Shown here: positions 1 through 9,655 of the stretch, piece by piece
How the letters are laid out: every line of letters starts with the position of its first letter
How positions within the stretch are numbered: position 1 is the stretch's first letter
Source: Kaistella sp. SH40-3
GTDB lineage: Bacteria; Bacteroidota; Bacteroidia; Flavobacteriales; Weeksellaceae
Assembly: GCF_030686865.1 (NCBI RefSeq)
Contig: NZ_JAQYUS010000002.1
Span: 310,001-374,000 of the forward strand
Length of the DNA stretch: 64,000 nucleotides
Reading direction: 5' to 3'
Notes under the pieces: generated by a model
Database searches by the model: none
What the model saw: only the letters and a program-made list of their open reading frames with translations
Told to the model about the DNA's origin: nothing
Program-made: the position numbers and the translations under genes

Positions 1-258
1 AATCTGAATGCTGTTGCCGAACAATATCCGGATCTAAAAGCAAACACCAATTTCTTACAACTTCAAACTGAACTTTCTGCTCTAGAAGGCGACATCGAAA
101 AAGCAAGAAGATATTATAATGGAACTGTTCGGGAAAACAATATCCTGGTGGATACTTTCCCAAGTAATTTTATTGCGAACATGTTCAAATTCACCAAATC
201 TGCCTTCTTTGAATTAGATAATATAGCAGAGCGCGTGGTGCCGAGCATTAAATTCTAA
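1..258 (+). CDS. LemA family protein, C-terminal end (5' truncated by window)
   Basis: An open frame runs from the first base to a TAA at 256-258 and gives 85 residues. The reading has the LemA C-terminal pattern: a YPDLKAN segment, then QLQTELSALEGDIEKARRYY, YNGTVRENN and a hydrophobic FPSNFIA stretch. LemA proteins are membrane-anchored with a cytoplasmic helical bundle of unclear function. The start lies left of the window. Only 4 bases separate its stop from the next start, so it is probably co-transcribed with the DUF2207 gene, a pairing common in bacteria. Confidence 0.85.
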   Translation, partial: NLNAVAEQYPDLKANTNFLQLQTELSALEGDIEKARRYYNGTVRENNILVDTFPSNFIANMFKFTKSAFFELDNIAERVVPSIKF

Positions 259-262
259 AACC

Positions 263-2188
263 ATGAAACGTTTATTCATAGGATTTTTCCTACTGATTTT
301 CAGTTTGGGATTTGCACAGGATGTGAACTCAACTGGAAATGAGGCATATAATTACGAACATATTTTAGCATTTCATTCTGATATTACAATCTCTAAAGAT
401 GCCGAAACCACGATTACTGAAAATATTAAAGTTTATGCAAATGGCAATATTATAAAGCGAGGAATTTTTCGTTCACTTCCTTTATGGCGAAATATAAATG
501 GAAAAAAAATCAGAATTAAATATGATATCCTTTCCGTTCGAAAAAATGGTTTGAAAGAAAACTATCACACCGAAAAAACGAGTGACGACTACGGCATATA
601 TTTCGGCGACAAAGACATCATCTTATCTCCAGGGGTTTACGATTATGAACTAAAATATAAAACGAATGATCAAATTGGATTCTTTAAGGATTATGATGAA
701 TTTTACTGGAACGTAAACGGTGCATTATGGAATTTCCCGGTGGATGAAATTTCAGCGAAAGTTACTTTACCTGCAGGTGCAAAAATCATACAGCAATCTT
801 GTTATACGGGAAGTTACGGCTCAACCACTTCCAATTGTATCGGAAATCAAACAACTGAAAACACGGTAGAATGGTCTGCAAAAAACTTAGGTCAAAATGA
901 AGGTTTAACTATCGCTGTTGGCTTTAATAAAGGAATTTTTACTCCGCCCCCTCCACCAGGAATGTTGGAAAAATATGGAGTTTTAGGCCTGCTGATTGCA
1001 GCAGCTCTGGGTTTATTTGGATATTTCTATACCAGTTGGCAGAAGTACGGAATCGATCCACAAAAACCAATTGTTTATCCACAGTTTAATGCGCCCCAAA
1101 ATCTATCGCCGGCATCTTTGGGGTATTTGGAGAACGATTATTATTCGGCGCAGATGATCTCAGCATCAATCGTAAACTTGGCGGTTAAAGGTTTCCTCAA
1201 AATCATTGAGAATGATAAAAGAATTTTAGGGATTTTCGGTGGCAAAGAATATACTTTACAAAAAATAAAAGAACAGGATCAGACTTTACCGAAAGAGGAA
1301 ATCAACCTGATGAATAAACTATTTGATGATGGTTCACAAACGGTAACTTTTGATGGAAAATATAATTCTAAAATAGAATACGCTGTTAATGATTTTAAAG
1401 CAAGTTTGAAATTTCAGCACGATGCTTTTTTATCTAAAGGGAATAATTACAATAAACTCTACCTTCCGATTTTAATTATTTCAGTATTATATGGACTTGG
1501 ATTATTTTTCAGTTACAAAACAAGTTATAGCGATGTGCATGTAGGTGCTGGGATTCCACTGGGCGCTGCGGCACTATTTTTCGGGATATTTATTTCTATC
1601 TATTTCGAAAGATCTACCGTAGTGAAAGTTCTTTTCGCCCTCATTTCAGTTGGTTTGGTTTTAATTTCATTCACCTTATTTTCCTTAGACACAACACGAT
1701 CAGAGAATCTTGGTTTCTATGCAAGTTATGGATTCTTGATATTCGGTTTTATAAGTATTATTCTTTTTCAATACCTCATCAAACAGCCTACTCCTGAAAA
1801 ATTAGAAACCCAATCTCTCATTGAAGGGTTCAAAATGTACTTGGGAACGGCAGAAGAAAAAACATTACAATTTCATAATCCACCAGCAATGACGCCAGAG
1901 GTTTTTGAAAAAATGTTGCCTTACGCGATGGTTTTAGGTGTTGATAAAATATGGGGTCAAAAATTTCAAAATATGTTGAAGACCTCATCATTGGCAAACC
2001 AGCAATACCATTCGAGTTGGTATGTTGGCAGTTCGATGATAAATATGAATTTCGCCAATACGTTAAGTTCTTCTTTATCGCAATCGATCGCGAGTTCTTC
2101 TACCCAACCTTCCAGTTCTGGAAGTGGTTCAGGTGGCGGCGGATTCTCTGGCGGTGGAGGCGGCGGTGGCGGTGGCGGCGGCTGGTAA
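263..2188 (+). CDS. DUF2207 domain-containing membrane protein
   Basis: 641 residues. There is a signal peptide (about 1-18), an extracytoplasmic DUF2207 region (about 30-220), a proline run before a transmembrane helix at about 237-256, a second soluble part, and a cluster of helices from about 399 to 505. The last 35 residues are almost pure Gly/Ser and end in Trp, as in many family members. The function of DUF2207 proteins is unknown. The gene follows LemA by 4 bases, which suggests one operon and a joint envelope role. A strong terminator follows the stop codon. The family call is firm; the biochemical role is open. Confidence 0.88.
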   Translation: MKRLFIGFFLLIFSLGFAQDVNSTGNEAYNYEHILAFHSDITISKDAETTITENIKVYANGNIIKRGIFRSLPLWRNINGKKIRIKYDILSVRKNGLKENYHTEKTSDDYGIYFGDKDIILSPGVYDYELKYKTNDQIGFFKDYDEFYWNVNGALWNFPVDEISAKVTLPAGAKIIQQSCYTGSYGSTTSNCIGNQTTENTVEWSAKNLGQNEGLTIAVGFNKGIFTPPPPPGMLEKYGVLGLLIAAALGLFGYFYTSWQKYGIDPQKPIVYPQFNAPQNLSPASLGYLENDYYSAQMISASIVNLAVKGFLKIIENDKRILGIFGGKEYTLQKIKEQDQTLPKEEINLMNKLFDDGSQTVTFDGKYNSKIEYAVNDFKASLKFQHDAFLSKGNNYNKLYLPILIISVLYGLGLFFSYKTSYSDVHVGAGIPLGAAALFFGIFISIYFERSTVVKVLFALISVGLVLISFTLFSLDTTRSENLGFYASYGFLIFGFISIILFQYLIKQPTPEKLETQSLIEGFKMYLGTAEEKTLQFHNPPAMTPEVFEKMLPYAMVLGVDKIWGQKFQNMLKTSSLANQQYHSSWYVGSSMINMNFANTLSSSLSQSIASSSTQPSSSGSGSGGGGFSGGGGGGGGGGGW

Positions 2189-2192
2189 AAAC

Positions 2193-2226
2193 AAAAAGCG
2201 TTCTGAAATTTTCAGAACGCTTTTTT
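2193..2226 (+). terminator. Bidirectional intrinsic terminator between DUF2207 gene and helicase
   Basis: GCGTTCTG (2198-2205) pairs with CAGAACGC (2213-2220), flanked by an A run on the left and a T run on the right. It sits between two convergent genes and can serve both. Confidence 0.85.
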
Positions 2227-2260
2227 ATGTCGTAGATGATTCTTTGATTTAAATAAAGAA

Positions 2261-3613
2261 TTACTTTTTTCTCTTCGCTTTTGATTTCGCTTTTTCCTGC
2301 GCACGGTTGGCTCCGATTTTTTTCGGAATTTTTCTGGCGTGTGGTCCACCCCAGTTTTCTTTTTTATTTTTGTCTTTTTTCTCGTGGAATGCGCCACCAC
2401 CTTCTTCTAACTTCACGGTGTGTGCATTTTTCATTACCACCTCATCTTTTTCAGAAGCGATTTTTACTGGATTGATTTTAACTTCAGCCGGGAATTCTTT
2501 CATGATTACCGATTTATCCATTAAAACTTCGATATCCAATAATTGAACTTCTTCTTTTACAGTAACGAAAGAAACGGCAATACCATTTTTATCTGCACGA
2601 CCCGTACGACCAATTCTGTGGATATACTGTTCCGGAACTTCCGGGATTTCAAAATTAATAACGTGCGTAATATCTGAAATATCTAGACCACGCGCCATAA
2701 TATCGGTGGTAATCAAACCGCGAACTTCCTGTTTCTCAAAACTGCGCATCGCATTCAAACGGTAATTCTGTGATTTATTGGAGTGAATCACATCAAACTG
2801 ATCCGGGAATAATTCCTCGATTTTGGTATATAATAAATCGGCGTGCTTTTTATTGTTACAGAAAATAAGAACTTTTGAAAAGTCTTCGTCTGTTTTTAAT
2901 AAATGTTCAAGCAGGTTTATTTTGGTGTTAAAGTTTTCGACCTTATACCCAATCTGCTCAATTTTTTCTAATGGAGTTCCAGATTTCGCTAATGAAATTT
3001 CCATCGGACCTGAGAAATATTCATAGAGTAAAGCATCAACTGCTTCGGTCATGGTTGCAGAAAAAAGAATATTTTGTCTCTTCTCTTTCATCATCTGGAA
3101 AATATGCGTCAACTGTGCTTTGAAACCTAAGTTAAGCATTTCGTCAAATTCATCAATGATCAGTTTTGAAACTTCTTTTAAAGAAATTGCGTTGTCAATC
3201 GCCAAATCCATTACTCTACCAGGCGTTCCAACAAGAATATCACAACCGTCTGCAAAAAGTAATTTTTGAGTTTTAATATTTTTTCCACCGTAAATCCCGA
3301 TTACCCGGGCAGTAATATCTTTAGTTAAATGCTCAACGATTCCAGCCACCTGAACCACCAGTTCACGGGTTGGAACAAGGATAAGAACGGTTGGATTTCC
3401 ACTCTTATTATATTTCCAGGTTTTAAGAACTGGAAGGAGATACGCTAAAGTTTTTCCGGTACCGGTTTGTGCAATTCCCATCACATCTCGACCTGAAAGA
3501 ATAGGACTCAAGGTTTTCAATTGAATCGGTGTCGGTTCAAATAAATTAGAATCCGCTAAAACATTAAGAATTTTTTCGGGAAGATCGAAATCGGCAAAGG
3601 TCATTTTTTCCAT
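2261..3613 (-). CDS. DEAD-box ATP-dependent RNA helicase with DEFD motif II
   Basis: 450 residues with the full helicase core: Q motif (FEPTPIQ, ending at 31), Walker A AQTGTGKT (48-55), PTREL, TPGR, motif II, SAT, ARGLDI and HRIGRTGR. Motif II reads DEFD (154-157) rather than DEAD; I recall Bacteroidota relatives with the same change, so the enzyme is probably active. A Lys-rich basic tail (about 400-450) should add RNA binding. The likely role is RNA remodelling in ribosome assembly or RNA decay. A -7 box at 3618-3625 ends 4 bases before the first ATG, so Met4 (start 3604) may be the true start. Confidence 0.93.
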   Translation of the reverse strand: MEKMTFADFDLPEKILNVLADSNLFEPTPIQLKTLSPILSGRDVMGIAQTGTGKTLAYLLPVLKTWKYNKSGNPTVLILVPTRELVVQVAGIVEHLTKDITARVIGIYGGKNIKTQKLLFADGCDILVGTPGRVMDLAIDNAISLKEVSKLIIDEFDEMLNLGFKAQLTHIFQMMKEKRQNILFSATMTEAVDALLYEYFSGPMEISLAKSGTPLEKIEQIGYKVENFNTKINLLEHLLKTDEDFSKVLIFCNNKKHADLLYTKIEELFPDQFDVIHSNKSQNYRLNAMRSFEKQEVRGLITTDIMARGLDISDITHVINFEIPEVPEQYIHRIGRTGRADKNGIAVSFVTVKEEVQLLDIEVLMDKSVIMKEFPAEVKINPVKIASEKDEVVMKNAHTVKLEEGGGAFHEKKDKNKKENWGGPHARKIPKKIGANRAQEKAKSKAKRKK

Positions 3614-3617
3614 TTTG

Positions 3618-3625
3618 CAAAGATA
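3618..3625 (-). promoter_or_regulatory. -7 box (TATCTTTG) of the helicase gene
   Basis: On the minus strand this is TATCTTTG, a full match to the Bacteroidota -7 consensus TAnnTTTG. It ends 4 bases before the first ATG and 13 before the second, which favours the second start or a leaderless mRNA. Confidence 0.6.
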
Positions 3626-3665
3626 GTTTTTTTGACAGGATTATAATATGTTGTAATTTGGAAGA

Positions 3666-4307
3666 ATGAAAGGTTTTATATTCCTAATGTTGCTGCTGGT
3701 TTTTTCCTGTGATAAAAAGGAAAAAATAAATCCTGGTCAAAATACAGAATCACGAAAAGTTGAAAACTCTGTTAAATTAAAAGTTACTGACAGTCTTTAT
3801 TCTCACCCTTGGTTTCAGTATTATCAAAAGTATAATCCCAATTTCATTCTTGAAAATTTTCAGTTAAAACAAACCTCTCCTATTTCTTATCAGGAATCGT
3901 CTGTTATTATCATGAATAAGAAAGGCTTCAACGAAATCTACAAACCGTTCTTCGTTTTTAATAACAGTAAAACTAAATATCTGGATTTCGACAGTTATCA
4001 ATGGACATTAATGCCCGATGGAAGTGCTGGATTTGAAGCCGATCAGCAAGTGAATTTAGTAGATTTCAAAAAGAAAGAGGCGAAACAAATTGCATTTTTC
4101 GGTCCCTCTTACTGGATTGAAGATGCGTATTGGAAAGGTGATTCTGTCGCAGTTGTCCTGGGAAATTCTTACGACAAAGTTCCATTTATAATGAAATATA
4201 ACTTTAATAAAAATGAAGTTAAAAATTATGAATATCCAGATACTTTAAAAATTAAAACGCCTTATTCAAAATTCCGCTTAAGAAATAAGGGGATAAAAGT
4301 GGAGTAA
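3666..4307 (+). CDS. Hypothetical lipoprotein
   Basis: 213 residues. A short hydrophobic leader (GFIFLMLLLVF) ends in a lipobox, LVFSC, with Cys15 followed by Asp, so the protein should be lipidated. The rest has no domain I recognise; it is rich in aromatic residues and Lys and looks like a single globular beta-rich domain. It is transcribed divergently from the helicase gene, with only 52 bases between the two starts. No function can be assigned. Confidence 0.8.
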   Translation: MKGFIFLMLLLVFSCDKKEKINPGQNTESRKVENSVKLKVTDSLYSHPWFQYYQKYNPNFILENFQLKQTSPISYQESSVIIMNKKGFNEIYKPFFVFNNSKTKYLDFDSYQWTLMPDGSAGFEADQQVNLVDFKKKEAKQIAFFGPSYWIEDAYWKGDSVAVVLGNSYDKVPFIMKYNFNKNEVKNYEYPDTLKIKTPYSKFRLRNKGIKVE

Positions 4308-4430
4308 TTAAATATATATATTCTCATTCAAGTAACATTTAGATTTTTCCGCACACTAACTTATTAAATAAAATAAAAGCCGTGTAACAAAACTCTACTG
4401 CGGGTTGTCTATAAAAATATAAACTATTGA

Positions 4431-6581
4431 ATGAAATCTATACTCTTTACCTCTACTCTTTTTTACTCAGCAATTTTTACGGCACAATCGAAACAAGATA
4501 CTATTAAGCAAAAAGACATCGAAGAAGTTACGGTAATTGCTCGAAAACCCACCGTAGAAAGCAAAGCAGACCGCACGGTTTTCAATGTTGCTAACAGTTC
4601 AATTTTAGCGGGAAATACAACCTGGGAAGTTCTGCGAATGACTCCGCTTGTAAGTATCGACAACAATGATGTGATAAAATCTGAAGGTGAAAGTGTAACC
4701 GTTTATATTAATGACCGAAAATCAGTTTTCACCGGAAAAGAATTGAAAGAATATCTGAAAACAATTCCAGCCGAAAATTTGATGAAAATTGAGGTGATCA
4801 CAAGTCCGTCCTCAAAATACGAAACCACCGGCCAGGTTATTAATATCATTTTAAAGAAAAATGAAAATGAGGGAATTAAAGGAAGCGCTACCTTTAATAA
4901 TAACCAAAGCAGCAAAAATTCTCAATATTCCAATATTAATTTAAATTACCATAAAAAAAACTTTACTCAAACGCTTACCGGAAGTTATAGCGATAACAGT
5001 AACACCTATTCCAATAATCAGGAAAATTTCTTTTATGAAAATAGCGCCCGAAATTATATTAATTCGGAAAGTGTTGGCATATATCGCGGTCCTTCTTTCT
5101 CGGCGACTTCTGAACTGGAACTGACCAACAAAAATAATTTAGGATTTATTTTCGAATACAATCACTCTAACCGTAATAATGATTCTGACGTAAATGGGAA
5201 AAATTATATCGGTGATCAATTTCAAAATTCTTTCATCAGACAGCAGAATACGCAGGGCAAATACGATAATTTGGGCAGCAATCTTTTCTATAAATACTAC
5301 GATAAAGAAAAAAATAAAATTTTAGATATTAATGTTGGAATTAATTTCAGCGGTGCCGAAAATCAAAATAATTTTACAACCAATTTCAGTTCAAATCCCA
5401 TTCCGGTCGGAGCGAGAATTATGGAAAACAATCAGGAGCGAGAATATTATCTGAAAGTTGATTATTCCCAACCGATTGGTAAAGAAGGAAGTCAGTTGGA
5501 ATTTGGAGGGAAAATGGACTTTAAAGATAATATCCTGCCGTCGGATTATTTCAATCTTACCAATGGTGGATTTGTTTTTGATGAAACACGAAGCAATAGT
5601 TTTCAATATACAGATAATTTAAATTCACTGTATGCGAATTTTACCAAAACTTTTTTTAAGAAATTAGAAACCAGAATTGGTTTGCGCTTTGAGAATATTT
5701 CTTATACCATTAGACAGGATGTAGGAAATGTGGAAAAAACGAAATCCTACAACACTTTGTTACCGGATTTGCTTGTAAAATATGCATTTACAGAGAATTA
5801 TAATCTTAGCGCTACTTACAATCATAATATTTGGCGACCGTGGTATTCTGAATTTAATCCTTTTCTACAACCCAGTGACGACGGAACATATTACCGTGGG
5901 AACATGGATTTACAAGCGAACCCAAGTGATCGGTTTACCTTAAAACTGGGACTTTATAAGAAGTATTTTATTTCGGGAACCTATTACTTCAGCAATCATG
6001 ACTATTGGACTTCTTATATCATAGAAGATGGAAAAACGGTTAGCGTTCCTACCAATTTTGATGGACGTACCGAAAGATATTCACTTAACTTTAATACGAA
6101 TCAAACTTTTCTAAAGAACAAACTCAGTATTAATCTTAATGTTGGCGCTAATTATACCGATAACAGCGACTTCAACACACGTAATAATTTGAATGCCAAG
6201 AATTATATTACCAACATTAATGGATCTACCAATATATCGTACACCAATTTATTCGGAAAGAATATCAATTTAAATGCGTGGGTCGGGGTTTACAGTCAGA
6301 ACAGCGGAAATTCTGTCGGAAATAAAGACAATATTTTTCACACTTTTTCTGCCACAAAAATATTCGAACCTTTGCAATTAGAGGCGACCATAAGATTAAA
6401 TAATATTTTCCTGAAACCCAGTTCTGACCGAACGACCTTCGCACCGATTGGAACTTTTCGAAATATTTCTGCTTTTGACTGGTATGGAATTGCTTTCAGT
6501 TTGGTAAAAAGATTTGGAAACCAGAAAGTGAAAGAAAACACCAAAACCAATGTAGAAAAAGAAGGTGGAGGCGCTAAATAA
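4431..6581 (+). CDS. TonB-dependent-receptor-like outer membrane beta-barrel protein (OMP_b-brl_3 type)
   Basis: 716 residues. A signal peptide (about 1-18) is followed by a plug-like domain (about 30-150) with the motifs IEEVTVIARKP, VNIND-type YINDRK and the IEVITSPSSKYE element. The rest is a long Asn/Tyr-rich beta-barrel of alternating strands. This fits the OMP_b-brl_3 family of flavobacterial receptors that lack the usual N-terminal carboxypeptidase-D-like domain. No SusD-like gene is next to it, so the substrate cannot be named. The C-terminus ends in a Lys/Glu-rich tail after the barrel, instead of the usual terminal aromatic residue. It stands alone and ends in a strong terminator. 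Confidence 0.88.
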   Translation: MKSILFTSTLFYSAIFTAQSKQDTIKQKDIEEVTVIARKPTVESKADRTVFNVANSSILAGNTTWEVLRMTPLVSIDNNDVIKSEGESVTVYINDRKSVFTGKELKEYLKTIPAENLMKIEVITSPSSKYETTGQVINIILKKNENEGIKGSATFNNNQSSKNSQYSNINLNYHKKNFTQTLTGSYSDNSNTYSNNQENFFYENSARNYINSESVGIYRGPSFSATSELELTNKNNLGFIFEYNHSNRNNDSDVNGKNYIGDQFQNSFIRQQNTQGKYDNLGSNLFYKYYDKEKNKILDINVGINFSGAENQNNFTTNFSSNPIPVGARIMENNQEREYYLKVDYSQPIGKEGSQLEFGGKMDFKDNILPSDYFNLTNGGFVFDETRSNSFQYTDNLNSLYANFTKTFFKKLETRIGLRFENISYTIRQDVGNVEKTKSYNTLLPDLLVKYAFTENYNLSATYNHNIWRPWYSEFNPFLQPSDDGTYYRGNMDLQANPSDRFTLKLGLYKKYFISGTYYFSNHDYWTSYIIEDGKTVSVPTNFDGRTERYSLNFNTNQTFLKNKLSINLNVGANYTDNSDFNTRNNLNAKNYITNINGSTNISYTNLFGKNINLNAWVGVYSQNSGNSVGNKDNIFHTFSATKIFEPLQLEATIRLNNIFLKPSSDRTTFAPIGTFRNISAFDWYGIAFSLVKRFGNQKVKENTKTNVEKEGGGAK

Positions 6582-6583
6582 TC

Positions 6584-6624
6584 GAAAAAAAAAGGAAGTA
6601 GTTCAATTCTACTTCCTTTTTTTA
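6584..6624. terminator. Bidirectional terminator between barrel gene and guaA
   Basis: AAAAAGGAAGTAG (6589-6601) pairs with CTACTTCCTTTTT (6609-6621) around a 7-base loop. It lies between convergent genes. Confidence 0.88.
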
Positions 6625-6639
6625 TATTTAATTCAATGC

Positions 6640-8169
6640 TTATTCCCACTCGATCGTTGCCGGTGGTTTACTTGAAATATCATAAGCAACACGGTTAATA
6701 CCTCGAACCTCATTGATGATTCTATTGGAAATAGTATCCAAGAATTCATATGGAAGTCTGCTCCAGGTTGCCGTCATGAAATCAGTCGTGTTTGCTGAAC
6801 GAACAACTGCGGTGTATTCATACGTTCTTTCATCGCCCATCACTCCTACAGATTTTACAGGAAGTAAGACGACAAATGCCTGCGAAACTTTATCGTACAA
6901 ATCATTTTTATACAATTCTTCGATGAAAATATCATCGGCTTCCTGCAGGATTCTCACTTTTTCAGCATCGACTGCACCAAGAATTCTGATCCCTAAACCA
7001 GGTCCCGGGAACGGATGACGGTGAACCAAATGATGTGGAATACCCAATTCCTCTCCTACTTTACGAACTTCATCTTTAAAGAGTTCACGCAAAGGTTCAA
7101 GCAATTCGAAATCCATTTCTTCCGGAAGTCCACCCACATTATGGTGAGATTTAATGACAGCCGATGGACCTTTTACCGATTGACTTTCAATCACATCCGG
7201 ATAAATTGTTCCTTGGGCTAAAAATTTTGCTCCTTCTATTTTATGCGATTCTTCGTCAAAGACCGCAACGAATTCGTTTCCGATAGCTTTACGTTTTGCT
7301 TCCGGATCTGAAACGCCGGCGAGTTTGGATAAAAATCTTTCGGAAGCGTCGATCATTTTAATTTTAAGGTTAAAATGCTCACCGTAATTTTCCATTACTT
7401 TTTTGCCTTCGTCTTTTCTTAAAAGTCCGGTATCAACGAAGATACATTGTAACTGATCGCCAATTGCTTTATGAATTAAAACGGCAGCAACCGAAGAATC
7501 TACGCCTCCCGAAAGTCCTAGAATTACTTTTTGATCGCCAACTCTTTCTTTAATATCAGCAATTGTTTCGTCGATATAATTGGTGAGTTTCCAGTTTTGG
7601 GGTGCTTTACAAACATTGAAGACAAAGTTCTCCATCATTCGCGAACCTTCTTCGGTATGAGAAACTTCAGGGTGAAACTGCACGCAATAAATTTTCTTTG
7701 ATTCGTCGGAGATGGCAGAAATTACGTCGGTCATTCCATTGATCACGAAACCTTCGGGAAGTGTTTCTACTTCATCGAAATGGCTCATCCAAACGGTTGA
7801 GAAACGGCTTACTCCTGAAAGTAAAGTATTTGATTTCTGGATTTGAAGTTTGGCTTTTCCGTATTCGCCTTTTTCTCCTTTCTTTACTTTTCCGCCGAGT
7901 AAATGCGTTGTTAACTGCATTCCGTAGCAAATTCCGAGTACCGGAATATTTCGGTCGAATAATGCTATGTCAACCAAGTGCGCATTTTCTGCGTTTACAG
8001 AACTTGGTCCGCCAGAAAGAATTATTCCGGACGGTTCACGCTCCAGGATTTCTGCTAAAGGGGTATTGAAAGGAAGGACCTCTGAATAAACGCCCATTTC
8101 GCGGATTCTTCGTCCAATAAGTTGATTGTATTGTGATCCAAAGTCGAGGATGATAATTCCGTTTTGCAT
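6640..8169 (-). CDS. guaA: GMP synthase (glutamine-hydrolysing)
   Basis: 509 residues, the normal family length. The N-terminal class I amidotransferase domain has the nucleophile in GICYGMQ (Cys81) and the His/Glu pair in FHPEVSHT (about 167-174). The ATP pyrophosphatase domain has the P-loop GLSGGVDSS (about 218-226), and the C-terminal dimerisation domain ends in the typical PPATIEWE. It converts XMP to GMP. It is the last gene of the minus-strand purine block, 210 bases after purD, with a dispersed repeat and a terminator between, so it may have its own promoter. Confidence 0.97.
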   Translation of the reverse strand: MQNGIIILDFGSQYNQLIGRRIREMGVYSEVLPFNTPLAEILEREPSGIILSGGPSSVNAENAHLVDIALFDRNIPVLGICYGMQLTTHLLGGKVKKGEKGEYGKAKLQIQKSNTLLSGVSRFSTVWMSHFDEVETLPEGFVINGMTDVISAISDESKKIYCVQFHPEVSHTEEGSRMMENFVFNVCKAPQNWKLTNYIDETIADIKERVGDQKVILGLSGGVDSSVAAVLIHKAIGDQLQCIFVDTGLLRKDEGKKVMENYGEHFNLKIKMIDASERFLSKLAGVSDPEAKRKAIGNEFVAVFDEESHKIEGAKFLAQGTIYPDVIESQSVKGPSAVIKSHHNVGGLPEEMDFELLEPLRELFKDEVRKVGEELGIPHHLVHRHPFPGPGLGIRILGAVDAEKVRILQEADDIFIEELYKNDLYDKVSQAFVVLLPVKSVGVMGDERTYEYTAVVRSANTTDFMTATWSRLPYEFLDTISNRIINEVRGINRVAYDISSKPPATIEWE

Positions 8170-8244
8170 ATGTATGTGTTGGGTATTAGTAATTAGGTGT
8201 TAGTTAATTTAAGAAAAATAATTTTGTTTTTATAACCGAATCCC

Positions 8245-8333
8245 TAGCCCTGATCGCAGTGAAAATCCCGGAATGAGGCGCGAGCGAAGCGAGCGCCGAA
8301 TGAGGAATTGTAACGGAGAGCAGGTTCCCGGCT
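8245..8333. repeat. Flavobacterial dispersed intergenic repeat, copy 1
   Basis: An unusually GC-rich block in an AT-rich spacer. It opens with TAGCCCTGAT, has a palindromic core around GGCGC...GCGCC (8277-8296), and then TTGTAACGGAGAGCAGG. A second copy at 39193-39266 has the same order: TAGCCCCGAT, GCATCC, then ATAACGGACAGCGGG. I recall similar elements scattered through Chryseobacterium-type genomes. Function unknown. Confidence 0.7.
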
Positions 8334-8345
8334 TCTAGAAACAAA

Positions 8346-8373
8346 AATAAAAAAGACGTGGAAAACCACGCCT
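8346..8373 (-). terminator. purD terminator
   Basis: On the minus strand GGCGTGG-TTTT-CCACGTC is followed by TTTTTTA, 7 bases after the purD stop. It separates purD from guaA. Confidence 0.75.
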
Positions 8374-8379
8374 TAGGAG

Positions 8380-9618
8380 TTAAAACTTGCCGATATCTTC
8401 TCTGTAATATTCGTAGTCGTAATGAATGATGTCGGCACCCTGGTACACTTTTTTGCGTGCCTCGTCGAAAGAATCGCCGGTTGCGACCAAACTCAAAACG
8501 CGCCCACCATCGGTATAAATTTTATCACCTTTCATTCTTGCTCCGGCAAATAAAACCTGGCTATCTTCTACTTTTTCGATATTTCTGATCTCAAAACCAG
8601 TTTCGATCTGACGCGGATAACCGCCGGAACACATCACCAAACAAACTGCTTTTTTGTCGCTGAATTTCAGTTCGATGTCGTTTCCGTCTAAACAATCCAT
8701 GATCACGTCATAAAGATTATTTTCCATCAAAGCCAAAATTACCTGCGTTTCCGGATCACCCAGTCTCATGTTATATTCGAGCAAATAAGTTCCGTCTTTG
8801 GTGACCATTAAACCAAAAAAGATAAAACCTTTGAAACGGATATTTTGAGAGTGAAGTCCTTCTAAAGTAGGTTTCAAGATATTTTCTTCAAAATCTTTCT
8901 GGTGAACGTCGGTAAATTCCGGACTTGGAGCAACGCTTCCCATTCCGCCAGTATTTGGACCCGTATCACCATTGCCGGCTTTTTTATAATCCTTTACTGG
9001 AATACATGGAAATAATTTCTCCCCATTAGAGAAGGCAATAATGGAAGCCTCGAAACCTCTTAAATATTCTTCGATAACCAACTGAATTCCAGCATCACCA
9101 AAGATTCTGTCGATCATAAATCGGTGAATGGTTGTTTCTGCCTCGGCTAAATCGTCGGCAATCACCACCCCTTTTCCACCAGCAAGTCCACTTGCTTTGA
9201 TTACCAAAGGAAATTCTTGTGTTCTTACATAATCGATTGCGTCTTGGTAGGCTTCAAACACCTTTGCTTTCGCAGTTTTGATATTGTGCGTCTGCATGAA
9301 TTTTTTAGAGAAGGCTTTGCTTCCTTCTAATTCTGCAGTTCTTTTTCTAGGGCCGAAAATCTTAAGATTATGTTTCTTAAACTCATCCACAATCCCAGCA
9401 ACTAAAGGTGCTTCCGGACCGACGATGGTCAAATCTATTCTTTCTTTGATAGCGAAATCACGTAATCCTTCGATGCTGTCTTCATATATATTCTGGCCCA
9501 GCAATTCTGTGGTTGCATTTCCTTTGGCGAAATACAATTTAGAAATTCTTTTATCGCTGCTTAATTTCAGAGCGATGGCAGATTCTCTGGCGCCATTTCC
9601 TACGATTAATATTTTCAT
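8380..9618 (-). CDS. purD: Phosphoribosylamine--glycine ligase (GAR synthetase)
   Basis: 412 residues, close to the usual 420. It begins MKILIVGNGARESAIAL, the PurD N-domain phosphate-binding start, and has the ATP-grasp domain with LVIKASGLAGGKGVVIA (about 140-156), the NTGGMGS loop and the LEYNMRLGDPETQ metal-binding motif. It joins phosphoribosylamine to glycine in step 2 of purine synthesis. It lies 177 bases after purH. A perfect inverted repeat at 9656-9676 precedes it by about 40 bases. Confidence 0.96.
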   Translation of the reverse strand: MKILIVGNGARESAIALKLSSDKRISKLYFAKGNATTELLGQNIYEDSIEGLRDFAIKERIDLTIVGPEAPLVAGIVDEFKKHNLKIFGPRKRTAELEGSKAFSKKFMQTHNIKTAKAKVFEAYQDAIDYVRTQEFPLVIKASGLAGGKGVVIADDLAEAETTIHRFMIDRIFGDAGIQLVIEEYLRGFEASIIAFSNGEKLFPCIPVKDYKKAGNGDTGPNTGGMGSVAPSPEFTDVHQKDFEENILKPTLEGLHSQNIRFKGFIFFGLMVTKDGTYLLEYNMRLGDPETQVILALMENNLYDVIMDCLDGNDIELKFSDKKAVCLVMCSGGYPRQIETGFEIRNIEKVEDSQVLFAGARMKGDKIYTDGGRVLSLVATGDSFDEARKKVYQGADIIHYDYEYYREDIGKF

Positions 9619-9655
9619 TTGTCTTTATTTATTAATGTTTAATGGAACCGCTTCC

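Noticed and set aside
2100..2188. Gly-codon microsatellite at the end of the DUF2207 gene
   Set aside because: Gly/Ser-rich tails are normal for DUF2207 proteins; not an expansion of note without strain comparison.
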